A DNA stretch of 50,364 bases from Sulfurimonas hongkongensis (GTDB lineage: Bacteria > Campylobacterota > Campylobacteria > Campylobacterales > Sulfurimonadaceae), in NCBI RefSeq assembly GCF_000445475.1, contig NZ_AUPZ01000008.1:1-50364 (forward strand), read 5' to 3'. A program made the translations under genes and the position numbers. How positions within the stretch are numbered: the first letter of the stretch is position 1; every line of letters begins with the position of its first letter. The notes beneath the pieces are model-generated. The model was not told the origin of the DNA and did no database searches. It saw only the letters and a program-made list of their open reading frames with translations. Below are positions 1 to 7,518 of this stretch, in pieces.

Positions 1-72
1 AATGTGACTGGTGAAAGCTATAGATTAAAGCAAAAAAGGGAAGCTGGATTATTAGATATTTCAGTTAAATAA
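1..72 (+). CDS. C-terminal end of an IstB-like IS21 helper ATPase (partial)
   Basis: An open frame enters from the left edge and ends at TAA 70-72. The last 23 residues include GESYRLKQKREAG, which resembles the C-terminus of IstB-type AAA+ ATPases that assist the IS21 transposase IstA. The sequence directly downstream carries IS21-like terminal repeats, which supports the call. Only the tail is visible, so intactness and function cannot be judged. Confidence 0.5.
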   Translation, partial: NVTGESYRLKQKREAGLLDISVK

Positions 73-136
73 TAAGTGTTACGAAGTGGTGCATTTTTGC
101 ACTGCGTTTTGGTACATTTTTGGATTGCGCTTGACA
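73..136 (+). mobile_element. Putative right end of an IS21-family element
   Basis: Between the IstB-like stop and position 136 lie two near-identical copies of GGTRCATTTTT (88-98 and 111-121, 23 bp apart), and the segment closes with TTGACA at 131-136. Repeated subterminal motifs and a terminus reading TGTCA inward are typical of IS21-family ends. From 137 on, the sequence reads as IS3-family orfA, so 136/137 is the likely insertion junction. The exact end and any target duplication cannot be fixed because the left end is outside the window. Confidence 0.5.
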
Positions 137-348
137 TTAACGATACAGCTGAGAGATTAGGAGTTCATCCTGATTCACTCAGAGGTTGGATAAAACGCTT
201 AGAGTCTCCAGAAGCAATTGAAAAACACAAGGTTTCTGATGCATCACAAGCGGAGATTAAGAAGCTCCAGAAAGAACTTAAGCGAGTTACCGAAGAGAGG
301 GATATCCTAAAAAAGGCCGCGGTGTACTTTGCAAGCCACACAAACTAA
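137..348 (+). pseudogene. IS3-family orfA (HTH transposase subunit), 5' part removed by the IS21-type insertion
   Basis: Codons from about 140 read NDTAERLGVHPDSLRGWIKRLE and then a leucine-zipper-like helix ending ILKKAAVYFAS. This is the HTH_Tnp_1 domain plus coiled coil of IS3-family OrfA. The usual N-terminal 25-30 residues are missing and are replaced by translated IS21 end sequence. A reading frame stays open from a GTG at 76, but its first 20 residues come from the terminal repeats and are not transposase. OrfA is therefore N-terminally truncated, and the element is probably dead unless the chimera still works. Confidence 0.75.
309..315 (+). other. A AAA AAG slippery heptamer for programmed -1 frameshifting
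   Basis: In the orfA frame the codons read CTA AAA AAG, so A AAA AAG lies at 309-315. This is the canonical -1 slip site of IS3-family elements. orfB lies in the -1 frame relative to orfA and is open from this point, which would give an OrfAB fusion transposase. Confidence 0.65.
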
Positions 349-407
349 AATATGCTTTTATTCAAGAGCATAGTCAACTTTATACAGTTGGTAGACTGTG
401 TAAAGTT

Positions 408-1220
408 ATGCAAGTACACCGAAGCGGATACTATCAATGGTTAAATCAGCCCATTTCAAACAGAGAGCTTGAAAATCAAGAATTACTACTGCACATAAAA
501 GATGCGTTTAAAGCGTCTAGTGGTGTATATGGACATAGAAATATACACAAGGATTTAAAAGAGCTTGGACTCCATGTCAATAAAAAAAGAGTTGCTAGAC
601 TGATGCGCGAAGCGAAACTCTATGGAGTAGGCACTTATAAGCGCAAGCCTTACTCTAAGCCTGGTCAAGTTCATAAAGCGCATCCAAATCACCTACATCA
701 GTGCTTCATATCTAGTAAGCCAAATGATACTTGGGTTAGCGATATTACATATATCAGAACGAAAGAGGGATGGATATTCTTAGCAACAGTATTAGATTTA
801 TATAGTCGTAAGATTATTGGCTGGGCAACGGGGCATCGTCAAACAACACCATTGATAATTTCAGCACTTAAAATGGCAACCACAAGACTTAAAAAAACTG
901 ACGAAGTTATTCTTCACTCTGATCAAGGAAGCCAGTACAGCTCTTATGAGTACAAAAGATTTGCTGTAAAATATAATATTACTCTTAGTATGAGTAGACG
1001 AGGCAATTGCTATGATAATGCTGTCGCAGAAAGCTTCTTTAAAACTCTAAAAAAAGAGCTAGTCAGAAAACAGATATTTTTAACAAGAGATATAGCAGCC
1101 TCAAAGATATTTGAATATATAGAGATGTTCTACAATTCAAAAAGAAGACATAGTTATCTGGATTATATTTCGCCTAATGAGTTTGAAAAAAGGTATAATT
1201 TAAAGTCTTTAAATAAATAG
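408..1220 (+). CDS. IS3-family transposase OrfB (DDE integrase domain)
   Basis: A 270-residue product with the rve integrase-core layout. It has an N-terminal HTH_21-type segment (SGVYGHRNIHKDLKELG), then the catalytic acids in WVSDITYI, HSDQGSQYSS and NAVAESFFKTLKKEL (D, D, E). It ends in the usual RRHSYLDYISPNEFE motif. In IS3 elements this frame is translated mainly as the C-terminal part of OrfAB after a -1 frameshift. The frame is open back to the slip site at 309-315 and encodes the family-typical KLKYAFIQEHSQLYTVGRLC upstream of the ATG used here. The catalytic domain looks intact, but its orfA partner is truncated by the upstream insertion. Confidence 0.93.
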   Translation: MQVHRSGYYQWLNQPISNRELENQELLLHIKDAFKASSGVYGHRNIHKDLKELGLHVNKKRVARLMREAKLYGVGTYKRKPYSKPGQVHKAHPNHLHQCFISSKPNDTWVSDITYIRTKEGWIFLATVLDLYSRKIIGWATGHRQTTPLIISALKMATTRLKKTDEVILHSDQGSQYSSYEYKRFAVKYNITLSMSRRGNCYDNAVAESFFKTLKKELVRKQIFLTRDIAASKIFEYIEMFYNSKRRHSYLDYISPNEFEKRYNLKSLNK

Positions 1221-1227
1221 GTTTTTA

Positions 1228-1260
1228 CTGGATTGGTAATTGTCTAGTTTATAGGGGACA
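1228..1260 (+). repeat. Putative right inverted repeat of the IS3-family element
   Basis: Eight bases after the orfB stop starts a segment that reads on the opposite strand, inward from 1260, TGTCCCCTATAAACTAGACA. A terminus with TG/CA and a C-run followed by A/T is usual for IS3-family ends. The left end is not in the window, so the boundary is inferred from one side only. Confidence 0.4.
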
Positions 1261-1321
1261 TTCCATATCGCTAGTTTTAGGCTTTATATGGCTAAAATCG
1301 TTGCAATTATTTTTATGGTAG

Positions 1322-1348
1322 AATTTAGGCAAAAAAATTGCCTAAATT
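1322..1348. repeat. Perfect 11-bp inverted repeat between orfB and the HNH gene
   Basis: AATTTAGGCAA (1322-1332), a loop of five A, and TTGCCTAAATT (1338-1348) form a perfect stem. It sits between two converging genes, so it could act as a bidirectional terminator. Neither side is followed by a clear run of T. The rest of 1261-1409 shows nothing else recognisable. Confidence 0.5.
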
Positions 1349-1409
1349 AAGTTGAAATTAGAAAATTATGTGTTGTGGGGTTTGATTATTTCACAGTCTC
1401 ACTGATTTG

Positions 1410-2600
1410 TTAGTCTTTCTTCTCAAGATTAAATGGAGGCAATTCACTTTGGTCTTGATACAAACTTTCCAATTCTATTAACTCAGGCAAAAAACTTTTA
1501 TCACCAGTATTGAATGCTAAAATATTTGGAATTTCAATTTCACCTATAAATAGTTCTCTTTGCGGAACTAAAATATATCCCCAGCCATAAGGATACTTTT
1601 TAATTAATTCATGTTCATATTTATCAAGTTCGTTTGTAATGACTGTTAGAATTGGATATTGATTTTCTCCATACAAATTGCCATAAAAAACCAATGTATT
1701 ACTTACTGGAATAAAAAATAATCCATGACAACCTTTGAAGTTCAAAAACTTCATAAATTTTTCAAGGTCATTCTTTCCTTTGGAAAAAAATGACATCATT
1801 TTTGGTTGTAATTCTATTAGTTTTTTATGATCTTTATTCCAAAAAATATCTCTGTAAAAATTTGCTTCATTAGATGTAGAAAATTGCTTTCCAAATAAAG
1901 AATATCCTAATCCAAGAGATAATTTTGCTTGAAACCTAACATTGAAGTCAATATTTATTGGCATAGTATGTTTTTGTATATCTTTAGATTGATGAATAGT
2001 AAAAAGTTCTTTTTTTATGTTTTGTTGTTCATTTGATAGACTTTCTGATGATTGATTTGGAAGTATATAATTAACAGAAATTTTTTTTGATTTTTTAAAT
2101 TGCTTAATAAAAGAATTTAAAAGTAGTTCTATCCAAAATGGATTATCTGTCAAACCAACTAAATATACCTCTCCTGCATTTTTCCCTTTTCTTTTTCGAG
2201 GATCTCCACCTGCAATTGTTTGAAAACTCTCTGTAGAGTTATTGTGAAAATGGTAAATCATACTGCCACCACACCAAAGCCACTTTTCACAATATTTATA
2301 ATTCGGATGCTTTATATACTCAACAAAACCCATATAGCTAAAAGGTATTATTGGTTTTTTTTCAAAGTCGTAATATCCTAGATAATCTGAAAAAGCAGGT
2401 AATGTAGTAGAAAAAAAGTTTTTTACAAAAGAACTATCAACATATAGTCCAGATAAACTATTACATCTTTGGCATACTAGTCTAGTCTTGAAAATATTAT
2501 TTGCAAACGCGCCCCCTAAACTATCAGGAAAAATATGTTCAAGAGAAAATTCATCTGTATTTTTTTCTTGATTACAATAAATACACGTATGATCTTGCAA
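1410..2600 (-). CDS. HNH-endonuclease-like protein, orphan
   Basis: A 396-residue protein. The first 50 residues form an HNH_5-like zinc fold: C6-x2-C9, the E21-H22 pair in SLEHIFPDSLGG, then C43-x2-C46-N47 in LVCQRCNSLSG. The remaining ~340 residues resemble nothing I recognise; they are rich in aromatics and lysine and have no clear membrane segment. The start is a TTG at 2598-2600. It is preceded by GGGA as a weak ribosome site and directly by an in-frame TAA, and the first zinc cysteine is residue 6, so a later start is unlikely. It stands alone, convergent to the IS3 transposase and next to integrase and toxin-antitoxin sequences. That context suggests an acquired nuclease gene, possibly defensive; this is inference. 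Confidence 0.6.
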   Translation of the reverse strand: MQDHTCIYCNQEKNTDEFSLEHIFPDSLGGAFANNIFKTRLVCQRCNSLSGLYVDSSFVKNFFSTTLPAFSDYLGYYDFEKKPIIPFSYMGFVEYIKHPNYKYCEKWLWCGGSMIYHFHNNSTESFQTIAGGDPRKRKGKNAGEVYLVGLTDNPFWIELLLNSFIKQFKKSKKISVNYILPNQSSESLSNEQQNIKKELFTIHQSKDIQKHTMPINIDFNVRFQAKLSLGLGYSLFGKQFSTSNEANFYRDIFWNKDHKKLIELQPKMMSFFSKGKNDLEKFMKFLNFKGCHGLFFIPVSNTLVFYGNLYGENQYPILTVITNELDKYEHELIKKYPYGWGYILVPQRELFIGEIEIPNILAFNTGDKSFLPELIELESLYQDQSELPPFNLEKKD

Positions 2601-2779
2601 TTACATTCCCTATATCTTTTTTTTACTAACTATTTATTCATACCCATTATAGTGAAGGCAACCTTAAGTAATATCCTTAAAGAAAAAATGTCCTTTTAAA
2701 AATATAATTGCTCTTATTGGAACATATATAAGTATTATTTATTGTATATCCGTTAAAAGAACATAAATGAGCTTAAATT

Positions 2780-2932
2780 ATGGAGTCAGCTATGGAAGCT
2801 AAAAAGAAATTACTAGATATTGTTCGTGAGAAAATTCGCCTTAAACACTATAGTTATTCTACTGAAAAAAATTATGTTCATTGGATTAAGCACTATATTT
2901 TTTTTAGATACACCCCTGAGATTCACTCTTAG
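2780..2932 (+). pseudogene. Truncated integron-integrase-like tyrosine recombinase (N-terminal SAM-like domain only)
   Basis: From ATG 2780 (or the in-frame ATG 2792) the frame encodes KKKLLDIVREKIRLKHYSYS followed by TEKNYVHWIKHYIFF. This matches the N-terminal core-binding domain of IntI-type integrases, whose usual form is LLDxVRxxIRxKHYSxRTExxYVxWIKRFI. After the HYIFF stretch the similarity stops abruptly and a stop follows at 2930-2932. The catalytic R-H-R-Y domain is absent. No attI or attC site was recognised nearby. It is a relic of an integron or of a related phage-type integrase. Confidence 0.65.
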
Positions 2933-2936
2933 GGGT
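2912..2936. repeat. Hairpin at the breakpoint of the integrase remnant
   Basis: ACCCCTGAG (2912-2920) pairs with CTTAGGGGT (2928-2936) across a 7-base loop, with one G-T wobble. It begins about where similarity to the integrase ends. It may be the end of a lost insertion element or a recombination site. It is not followed by a T-tract, so a terminator is unlikely. Confidence 0.45.
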
Positions 2937-3012
2937 ATAGAGACATCTTTACACAAAATAAAGAGGAATTAGAGTAGAATCGTAAATACAAAATTTATAA
3001 AAGGGGTAGAAA

Positions 3013-3300
3013 ATGTACACAACAACAAAAATTGCAGAAGTACTTAAAAATAAAAAACTACCTTACAACATAAAAAACTTTATACTCTTTGGTTCTGTTG
3101 CATCCCAAACAAATACAGATAAAAGTGATATAGATATAGCATATATAGAAAATGAAAACTCAAGATTAAATTTTGAAAACTATTTAAAACTTGAAAATGA
3201 ACTTGAAACTATATTTCAAACTAAGGTTGATCTAATAAATTATAAAAAATTCAACCCACTTATCAAGCTCCATTCTCAAAAGGATTTCATCTATGTTTGA
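3013..3300 (+). CDS. mntA: MntA-type nucleotidyltransferase antitoxin
   Basis: A 95-residue minimal nucleotidyltransferase. The signature GSx10DxD is exact: G27-S28, ten residues, D39-I-D41, within FILFGSVASQTNTDKSDIDI. Known MntA proteins neutralise the partner RNase HepT by transferring AMP to a tyrosine of its active-site motif. A strong ribosome site (AAAAGGGG) precedes the ATG. The gene overlaps hepT by 8 bp, which fits translational coupling. It lies between an integrase relic and a metabolic operon, as expected for a mobile toxin-antitoxin module. The role is inferred from family and gene order. Confidence 0.82.
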   Translation: MYTTTKIAEVLKNKKLPYNIKNFILFGSVASQTNTDKSDIDIAYIENENSRLNFENYLKLENELETIFQTKVDLINYKKFNPLIKLHSQKDFIYV

Positions 3301-3718
3301 TAGTAAAAACACCTTGTATGTACTGACTATACTTGAAGCTATAGAGAAAATTTTTATATATTCATCAGGGTTTAAAGATGAAGAGACATTTTACTTTGCA
3401 AATAAGAAACTAAACTTTAATGCTACAGTCAACTTGCTCATAGCAATAGGCGAAGAAAATAAAAAGATTGATGACAAACTGAAAAGTTCAAATAAATTAA
3501 ATTGGAAAAACATATCTGCAATGAGAGATAAAATATCACACAATTACCGTGGTGTTGATGAGTCTATGGTGTGGGAAATCATCATAGATTATCTTCCTGT
3601 ATTAAAACAGTTGCTTATAGAGATGCTACCAAAGATAAAAGATAGTACAGCTTATATAAAAGAAGCGTTAAAAACTCCCTATTATGAAGAGCTTTACTAT
3701 TTACAAATAGAAAAATGA
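3293..3718 (+). CDS. hepT: HepT-type HEPN RNase toxin (DUF86)
   Basis: A 141-residue, largely helical HEPN protein. It carries the catalytic RX4HXY motif intact as R78-DKIS-H83-N-Y85 in MRDKISHNYRG. In the type VII MntA/HepT system, Arg and His form the RNase site and the Tyr is the residue AMPylated by MntA. Start ATG 3293 lies inside the mntA end. Length matches the family (about 130-145). No mutation suggests inactivation, so the pair is probably functional. Targets in this organism are unknown. Confidence 0.85.
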   Translation: MFDSKNTLYVLTILEAIEKIFIYSSGFKDEETFYFANKKLNFNATVNLLIAIGEENKKIDDKLKSSNKLNWKNISAMRDKISHNYRGVDESMVWEIIIDYLPVLKQLLIEMLPKIKDSTAYIKEALKTPYYEELYYLQIEK

Positions 3719-3790
3719 TGAACAATCTTAAGATAGATCACGAAGGCGATATTTGTATCTATATATCTATAGTATCTAATATAAGGGACA

Positions 3791-5212
3791 ATGATGCGAA
3801 ATGAGATTATTTTTTATCTAAATGGTGAAAAACATCTAGTTAGCGGCGAAAAGGTATATTGGCCCTTATCACGATATATAAGGGAGTGTGCAGGAAAAAC
3901 AGGAACAAAAGTAGTCTGTGCTGAGGGTGATTGTGGTGCTTGTACAGTGCTAATCTCTAATCACTCTACTGATGATTTTTACTCTATAAACTCATGTATA
4001 AGCCCAATCTTTACAAATGATGCAAAGCATATTGTGACTATTGAAGGTCTCTCTCTGCTTCAAGAGGGTTCTAACACAATATCTAAAGCTTTAGCTCATG
4101 GAAATGCTGCTCAATGTGGTTTCTGCTCACCAGGGTTTGTAATGTCCCTAGCAGACCTTTTTGAACATAACAAAAAGGTTGATGAGCAGATGATTAAAGA
4201 CTATACTACTGGTAATTTATGCCGTTGTACAGGTTATGTTGATATTATAAAATCCGCTCTTTGTGTAGATACTTCAAAGTATAAATCTGTAAAAGATTTT
4301 TTCCTCACACCAAAGCATATTGCAGAGCTTAGTGCTTTAGCACAAGAATCTCTATGTTTAAATTTTAACGCGAGAACAGTTGTAATCGTGACAAGTTTAG
4401 AAGAACTATATAGCTATCGTAAAAAATTTCCACAAGCCAAACTAATTGCATCAGCAACAGACCTAGGTGTCTTGATGAATAAAGGCATCTCCAAAGAGCA
4501 AGAGTTTATCTTTATTGGGAAAATCGCTTCGCTAAACACTTTAAATGCCCAGGATGATTATATAAATATAGGCTCAAACAAGACACTCACAGATGTACAA
4601 AAAGGTTTAGAAGAGTTTTATCCTGAATTTTCAAAATTTTTAGATGAATTTGCTTCGCCTCAAATCAAAAACAGAGCTACTCTTGTTGGTAATATTGCAA
4701 ATGGCTCACCTATTGGAGATACTCTGCCTTTTCTTGTTAGCATTGAAGCTATCTTGGTTATTTCAAGCATTAGAGGAACTAGAGAGCTTCCTATAGATAA
4801 ATTTTACAAGGCTTATAAAGATTTTGATCTCTTAAGTGATGAAATCATCACTGCTGTAAAAATTCCTAAACCAAAAGATGGAACTGTTTTAAAACTCTAT
4901 AAAGTAGCAAATAGAACCCATCTTGATATCGCAACTCTTAGCGCGGCTTTTTATATTAAGATAGATAAATCAAGCCTTATAGAACACCTTCGCATCGCTT
5001 ATGGTGGTGTAGCAGAGACTGTACTTCGCCTAGAAGAGATAGAAAAAAAGTATCTTGATTGTAGCTTTACTTTAGAGACTTTTGAGATGATAGGAAAAGA
5101 TATTTCAGACTCCATAAAACCACTAACAGATGTTAGAGCAAGTGCAGAGTTTCGCAAATCAGTAGCACGCAATCTTTTAAGCCGTCTCTACTATGATTTA
5201 GGAGGTCTTTAA
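3791..5212 (+). CDS. xdhA: Xanthine dehydrogenase small subunit (2x[2Fe-2S] + FAD)
   Basis: A 473-residue iron-sulfur/flavin subunit of a molybdenum hydroxylase. The plant-type [2Fe-2S] site uses C43, C48, C51 and C69 (CAEGDCGAC, then NSC). The second cluster uses C109, C112, C144 and C146 (CGFCSPGF ... TGNLCRCTGY). Residues ~185-460 are the FAD-binding domain, with ASATDLGVLMNKG and NRATLVGNIANGSPIGDTLP, followed by the CO-dehydrogenase-flavoprotein C-terminal domain. It passes electrons from the molybdenum subunit to NAD+ or another acceptor. AAGGG lies just before ATG 3791. Its stop overlaps the xdhB start by one base (TAATG). The substrate is most likely hypoxanthine/xanthine; another N-heterocycle cannot be excluded. 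Confidence 0.9.
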   Translation: MMRNEIIFYLNGEKHLVSGEKVYWPLSRYIRECAGKTGTKVVCAEGDCGACTVLISNHSTDDFYSINSCISPIFTNDAKHIVTIEGLSLLQEGSNTISKALAHGNAAQCGFCSPGFVMSLADLFEHNKKVDEQMIKDYTTGNLCRCTGYVDIIKSALCVDTSKYKSVKDFFLTPKHIAELSALAQESLCLNFNARTVVIVTSLEELYSYRKKFPQAKLIASATDLGVLMNKGISKEQEFIFIGKIASLNTLNAQDDYINIGSNKTLTDVQKGLEEFYPEFSKFLDEFASPQIKNRATLVGNIANGSPIGDTLPFLVSIEAILVISSIRGTRELPIDKFYKAYKDFDLLSDEIITAVKIPKPKDGTVLKLYKVANRTHLDIATLSAAFYIKIDKSSLIEHLRIAYGGVAETVLRLEEIEKKYLDCSFTLETFEMIGKDISDSIKPLTDVRASAEFRKSVARNLLSRLYYDLGGL

Positions 5213-7518
5213 TGAGTAGTGTGAATCATGACAATGCCAAAGGACATCTAGATGGCACAACGGAGTTTATAGAAGATAGAGTTATGATGAAAAATGAAGT
5301 CTATGTCTCTTATATCGCTTCGCCTTACGCTAAAGCTAAAATATTAGAGCGTGACTATAGAGATGCAAAAGAGATAGAGGGTGTTTTAGGCATTTGGGAT
5401 TATAGAGATCTTAGTGGAAATCTCTGGGGAAATATCGATGCTGATCAACCTATCTTGGCAGAGGCGATTACGCACTATGTTGGGGAACCTATTGCAATTA
5501 TAGCCGCTACGACTGTAGAAGCCTTAGAGAGCGTGAGGAAATTGACACTTATAACTTTTGAAGAACTCCCCTCAGTGCTAAACCTTGATGAGGCAATAGA
5601 AGAAAAAGATTACTTTGGTGATGTGCAAGTGATAAAGCGTGGAGATTTTGAGAGTGCTTATAAGAGTGCGCCATTAAGACTTAGTGGAGAGTATGAAAAT
5701 AAAGCTCAAGAACATTTTTATCTTGAATCACAAGCGGCTATTGCTTACCCTGTTGATAATGATGAAATTGATATTCTTAGTTCATCACAAAACCCAACAG
5801 AGGTTCAGTATATCGTTGCAAAATGCCTAGGTTTAAAACTCAGACAAGTAACTTCTAAAGTCAAGAGAATGGGAGGTGCTTTTGGTGGAAAAGAGACACA
5901 ATCTGTTCCTTTTGCTGTTATGGCTGCCTTTGTTGCTTTTAAACTAAAGCGTCCTGCTCGGATTATCCTTAGTAAAGTGGATGATATGATTGTAACAGGT
6001 AAGCGACACCCTTTTAAAGGCTTTTATAGGGTTGGTTTTAATGCAGAGGGCATAGTGCTAGGGCTTGAGACAAAGTTGTTTGCTGATGGTGGTGCATACA
6101 CAGACATCTCTCCATCTGTAGTTCAAAGAGCAATCCTACATAGTGATAATGCATACTATGTAAAAAACTGGAGTATTAGCGGAGTAGCTTGCAGAACAAA
6201 CCATCATCCTCATACTGCCTTTCGTGGCTTTGGTGCTCCTCAAGGGATAGCTTTAGTTGAGCAGGTTTTTGATGATATCGCTTACCATCTTAAGATGGAT
6301 CCTTTGAGTGTAAGAGAGAGAAATCTATATGCCATTGATAGAAACAATACTGCACCTTATGGTCAAAAGATTACACAAAACACCCTGCCTCAAATAGTAG
6401 AAAAACTTGTAAACTCAAGTAACTACAAACAAAGACGAGAGGCCATTGAGGCCTTTAACAGAGAGTCTAAAACTACTATCAAAGGTATTGGACTTACTCC
6501 CGTGAAATTTGGTATATCTTTTACTTCGAGATTTTTAAACCAAGCCAATGCTCTAGTAAATATATTTCCAGATGCAAGTGTTCAAATCTCAACAGGTGCA
6601 ACAGAGATGGGGCAAGGTGTTAACACTAAAATAGCACAAGTTGTTGCACAGACTCTAGGCGTAGATGTTTCTATGTGTAAGGTAATGATTACCTCCACAG
6701 AGAAAAATCACAATACCTCGCCAACAGCCGCTTCAAGTGGAACTGATCTAAATGCAATGGCGGCAAATTTAGCTGCAATGAAGATAAAAAATCGCCTTTT
6801 AAACTTGGCAGCTCAACTATTTTTAAATGAGGGGCATGATGCTCACTTTGAATATAGTGTGAGTGAAGCCATTGAGACAAGTCACATATATATCGAAAAT
6901 GGAGTTGTAATAAACAGAGAAACAAATCAAAAAATGGCTCTTAGAGAGCTTTTAGATATTGCATATAAAAATAGAATATCGATGGGAGATTATGCTTTTT
7001 ATAAAACCCCAAATCTCAGTTTTGATGTTAAAAAAGGAGAGGGAAAACCTTTTGCCTACTATACAAACTGTGCGGCTGTTAGCGAGGTTACAATAGACCG
7101 CTTTAGCGGAAAAACAAGCGTTGATAGAGTTGAGATACTAATGGATTTAGGACGCTCTATAAATGAAGGTATAGATAGAGGTCAAATCGCAGGTGCTTTT
7201 GTTCAGTGTATGGGTTGGGTAACAAATGAAAATCTCGTTTATTCTGATAAAGGGGCTCTGCTTTCACACTCTCCTACAACTTATAAAATTCCTAATATTC
7301 AAGATATTCCATCAGATTTTATAATCAATTTTCTTGATAACCCTTATGAAGTAGACAATATAAGAGGTTCAAAAACCGTAGCTGAACCACCATTTATTCT
7401 TGGTCTGTCTATCTTCTCAGCCATTCGTCATGCACTCTCATCAAAGGGATTTAAGGGCAATATAAAAATTCCAGCTACAGCTGAGAATATTTTAATGAAA
7501 CTGGAATCCCTCAGGTAA
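5212..7518 (+). CDS. xdhB: Xanthine dehydrogenase large subunit (molybdopterin-binding)
   Basis: A 768-residue molybdenum-cofactor subunit that hydroxylates the purine. Residues that define xanthine dehydrogenases are present: the glutamate of RMGGAFGGKE (E228), the arginine of HTAFRGFGAPQG (R338), the stacking phenylalanine in FGISFTSRFLNQA, and the catalytic glutamate in SKTVAEPPF (E725). Cofactor motifs GATEMGQGVN, NTSPTAASSGTDLN and GRSINEGIDRGQIAGAFVQ are also visible. The usual KAVGEPP is SKTVAEPP here, a small deviation beside the catalytic Glu. It overlaps xdhA and xdhC by single bases, so the three are one translationally coupled unit. Confidence 0.92.
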   Translation: MSSVNHDNAKGHLDGTTEFIEDRVMMKNEVYVSYIASPYAKAKILERDYRDAKEIEGVLGIWDYRDLSGNLWGNIDADQPILAEAITHYVGEPIAIIAATTVEALESVRKLTLITFEELPSVLNLDEAIEEKDYFGDVQVIKRGDFESAYKSAPLRLSGEYENKAQEHFYLESQAAIAYPVDNDEIDILSSSQNPTEVQYIVAKCLGLKLRQVTSKVKRMGGAFGGKETQSVPFAVMAAFVAFKLKRPARIILSKVDDMIVTGKRHPFKGFYRVGFNAEGIVLGLETKLFADGGAYTDISPSVVQRAILHSDNAYYVKNWSISGVACRTNHHPHTAFRGFGAPQGIALVEQVFDDIAYHLKMDPLSVRERNLYAIDRNNTAPYGQKITQNTLPQIVEKLVNSSNYKQRREAIEAFNRESKTTIKGIGLTPVKFGISFTSRFLNQANALVNIFPDASVQISTGATEMGQGVNTKIAQVVAQTLGVDVSMCKVMITSTEKNHNTSPTAASSGTDLNAMAANLAAMKIKNRLLNLAAQLFLNEGHDAHFEYSVSEAIETSHIYIENGVVINRETNQKMALRELLDIAYKNRISMGDYAFYKTPNLSFDVKKGEGKPFAYYTNCAAVSEVTIDRFSGKTSVDRVEILMDLGRSINEGIDRGQIAGAFVQCMGWVTNENLVYSDKGALLSHSPTTYKIPNIQDIPSDFIINFLDNPYEVDNIRGSKTVAEPPFILGLSIFSAIRHALSSKGFKGNIKIPATAENILMKLESLR

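Noticed and set aside
76-136. N-terminal part of the 90-residue frame starting at GTG 76 as genuine transposase
   Set aside because: These codons translate IS21-like terminal repeats; OrfA similarity begins only after 136.
1300-1409. attC site between the IS3 element and the HNH gene
   Set aside because: The inverted repeat at 1322-1348 lacks the GTTRRRY/RYYYAAC core boxes.
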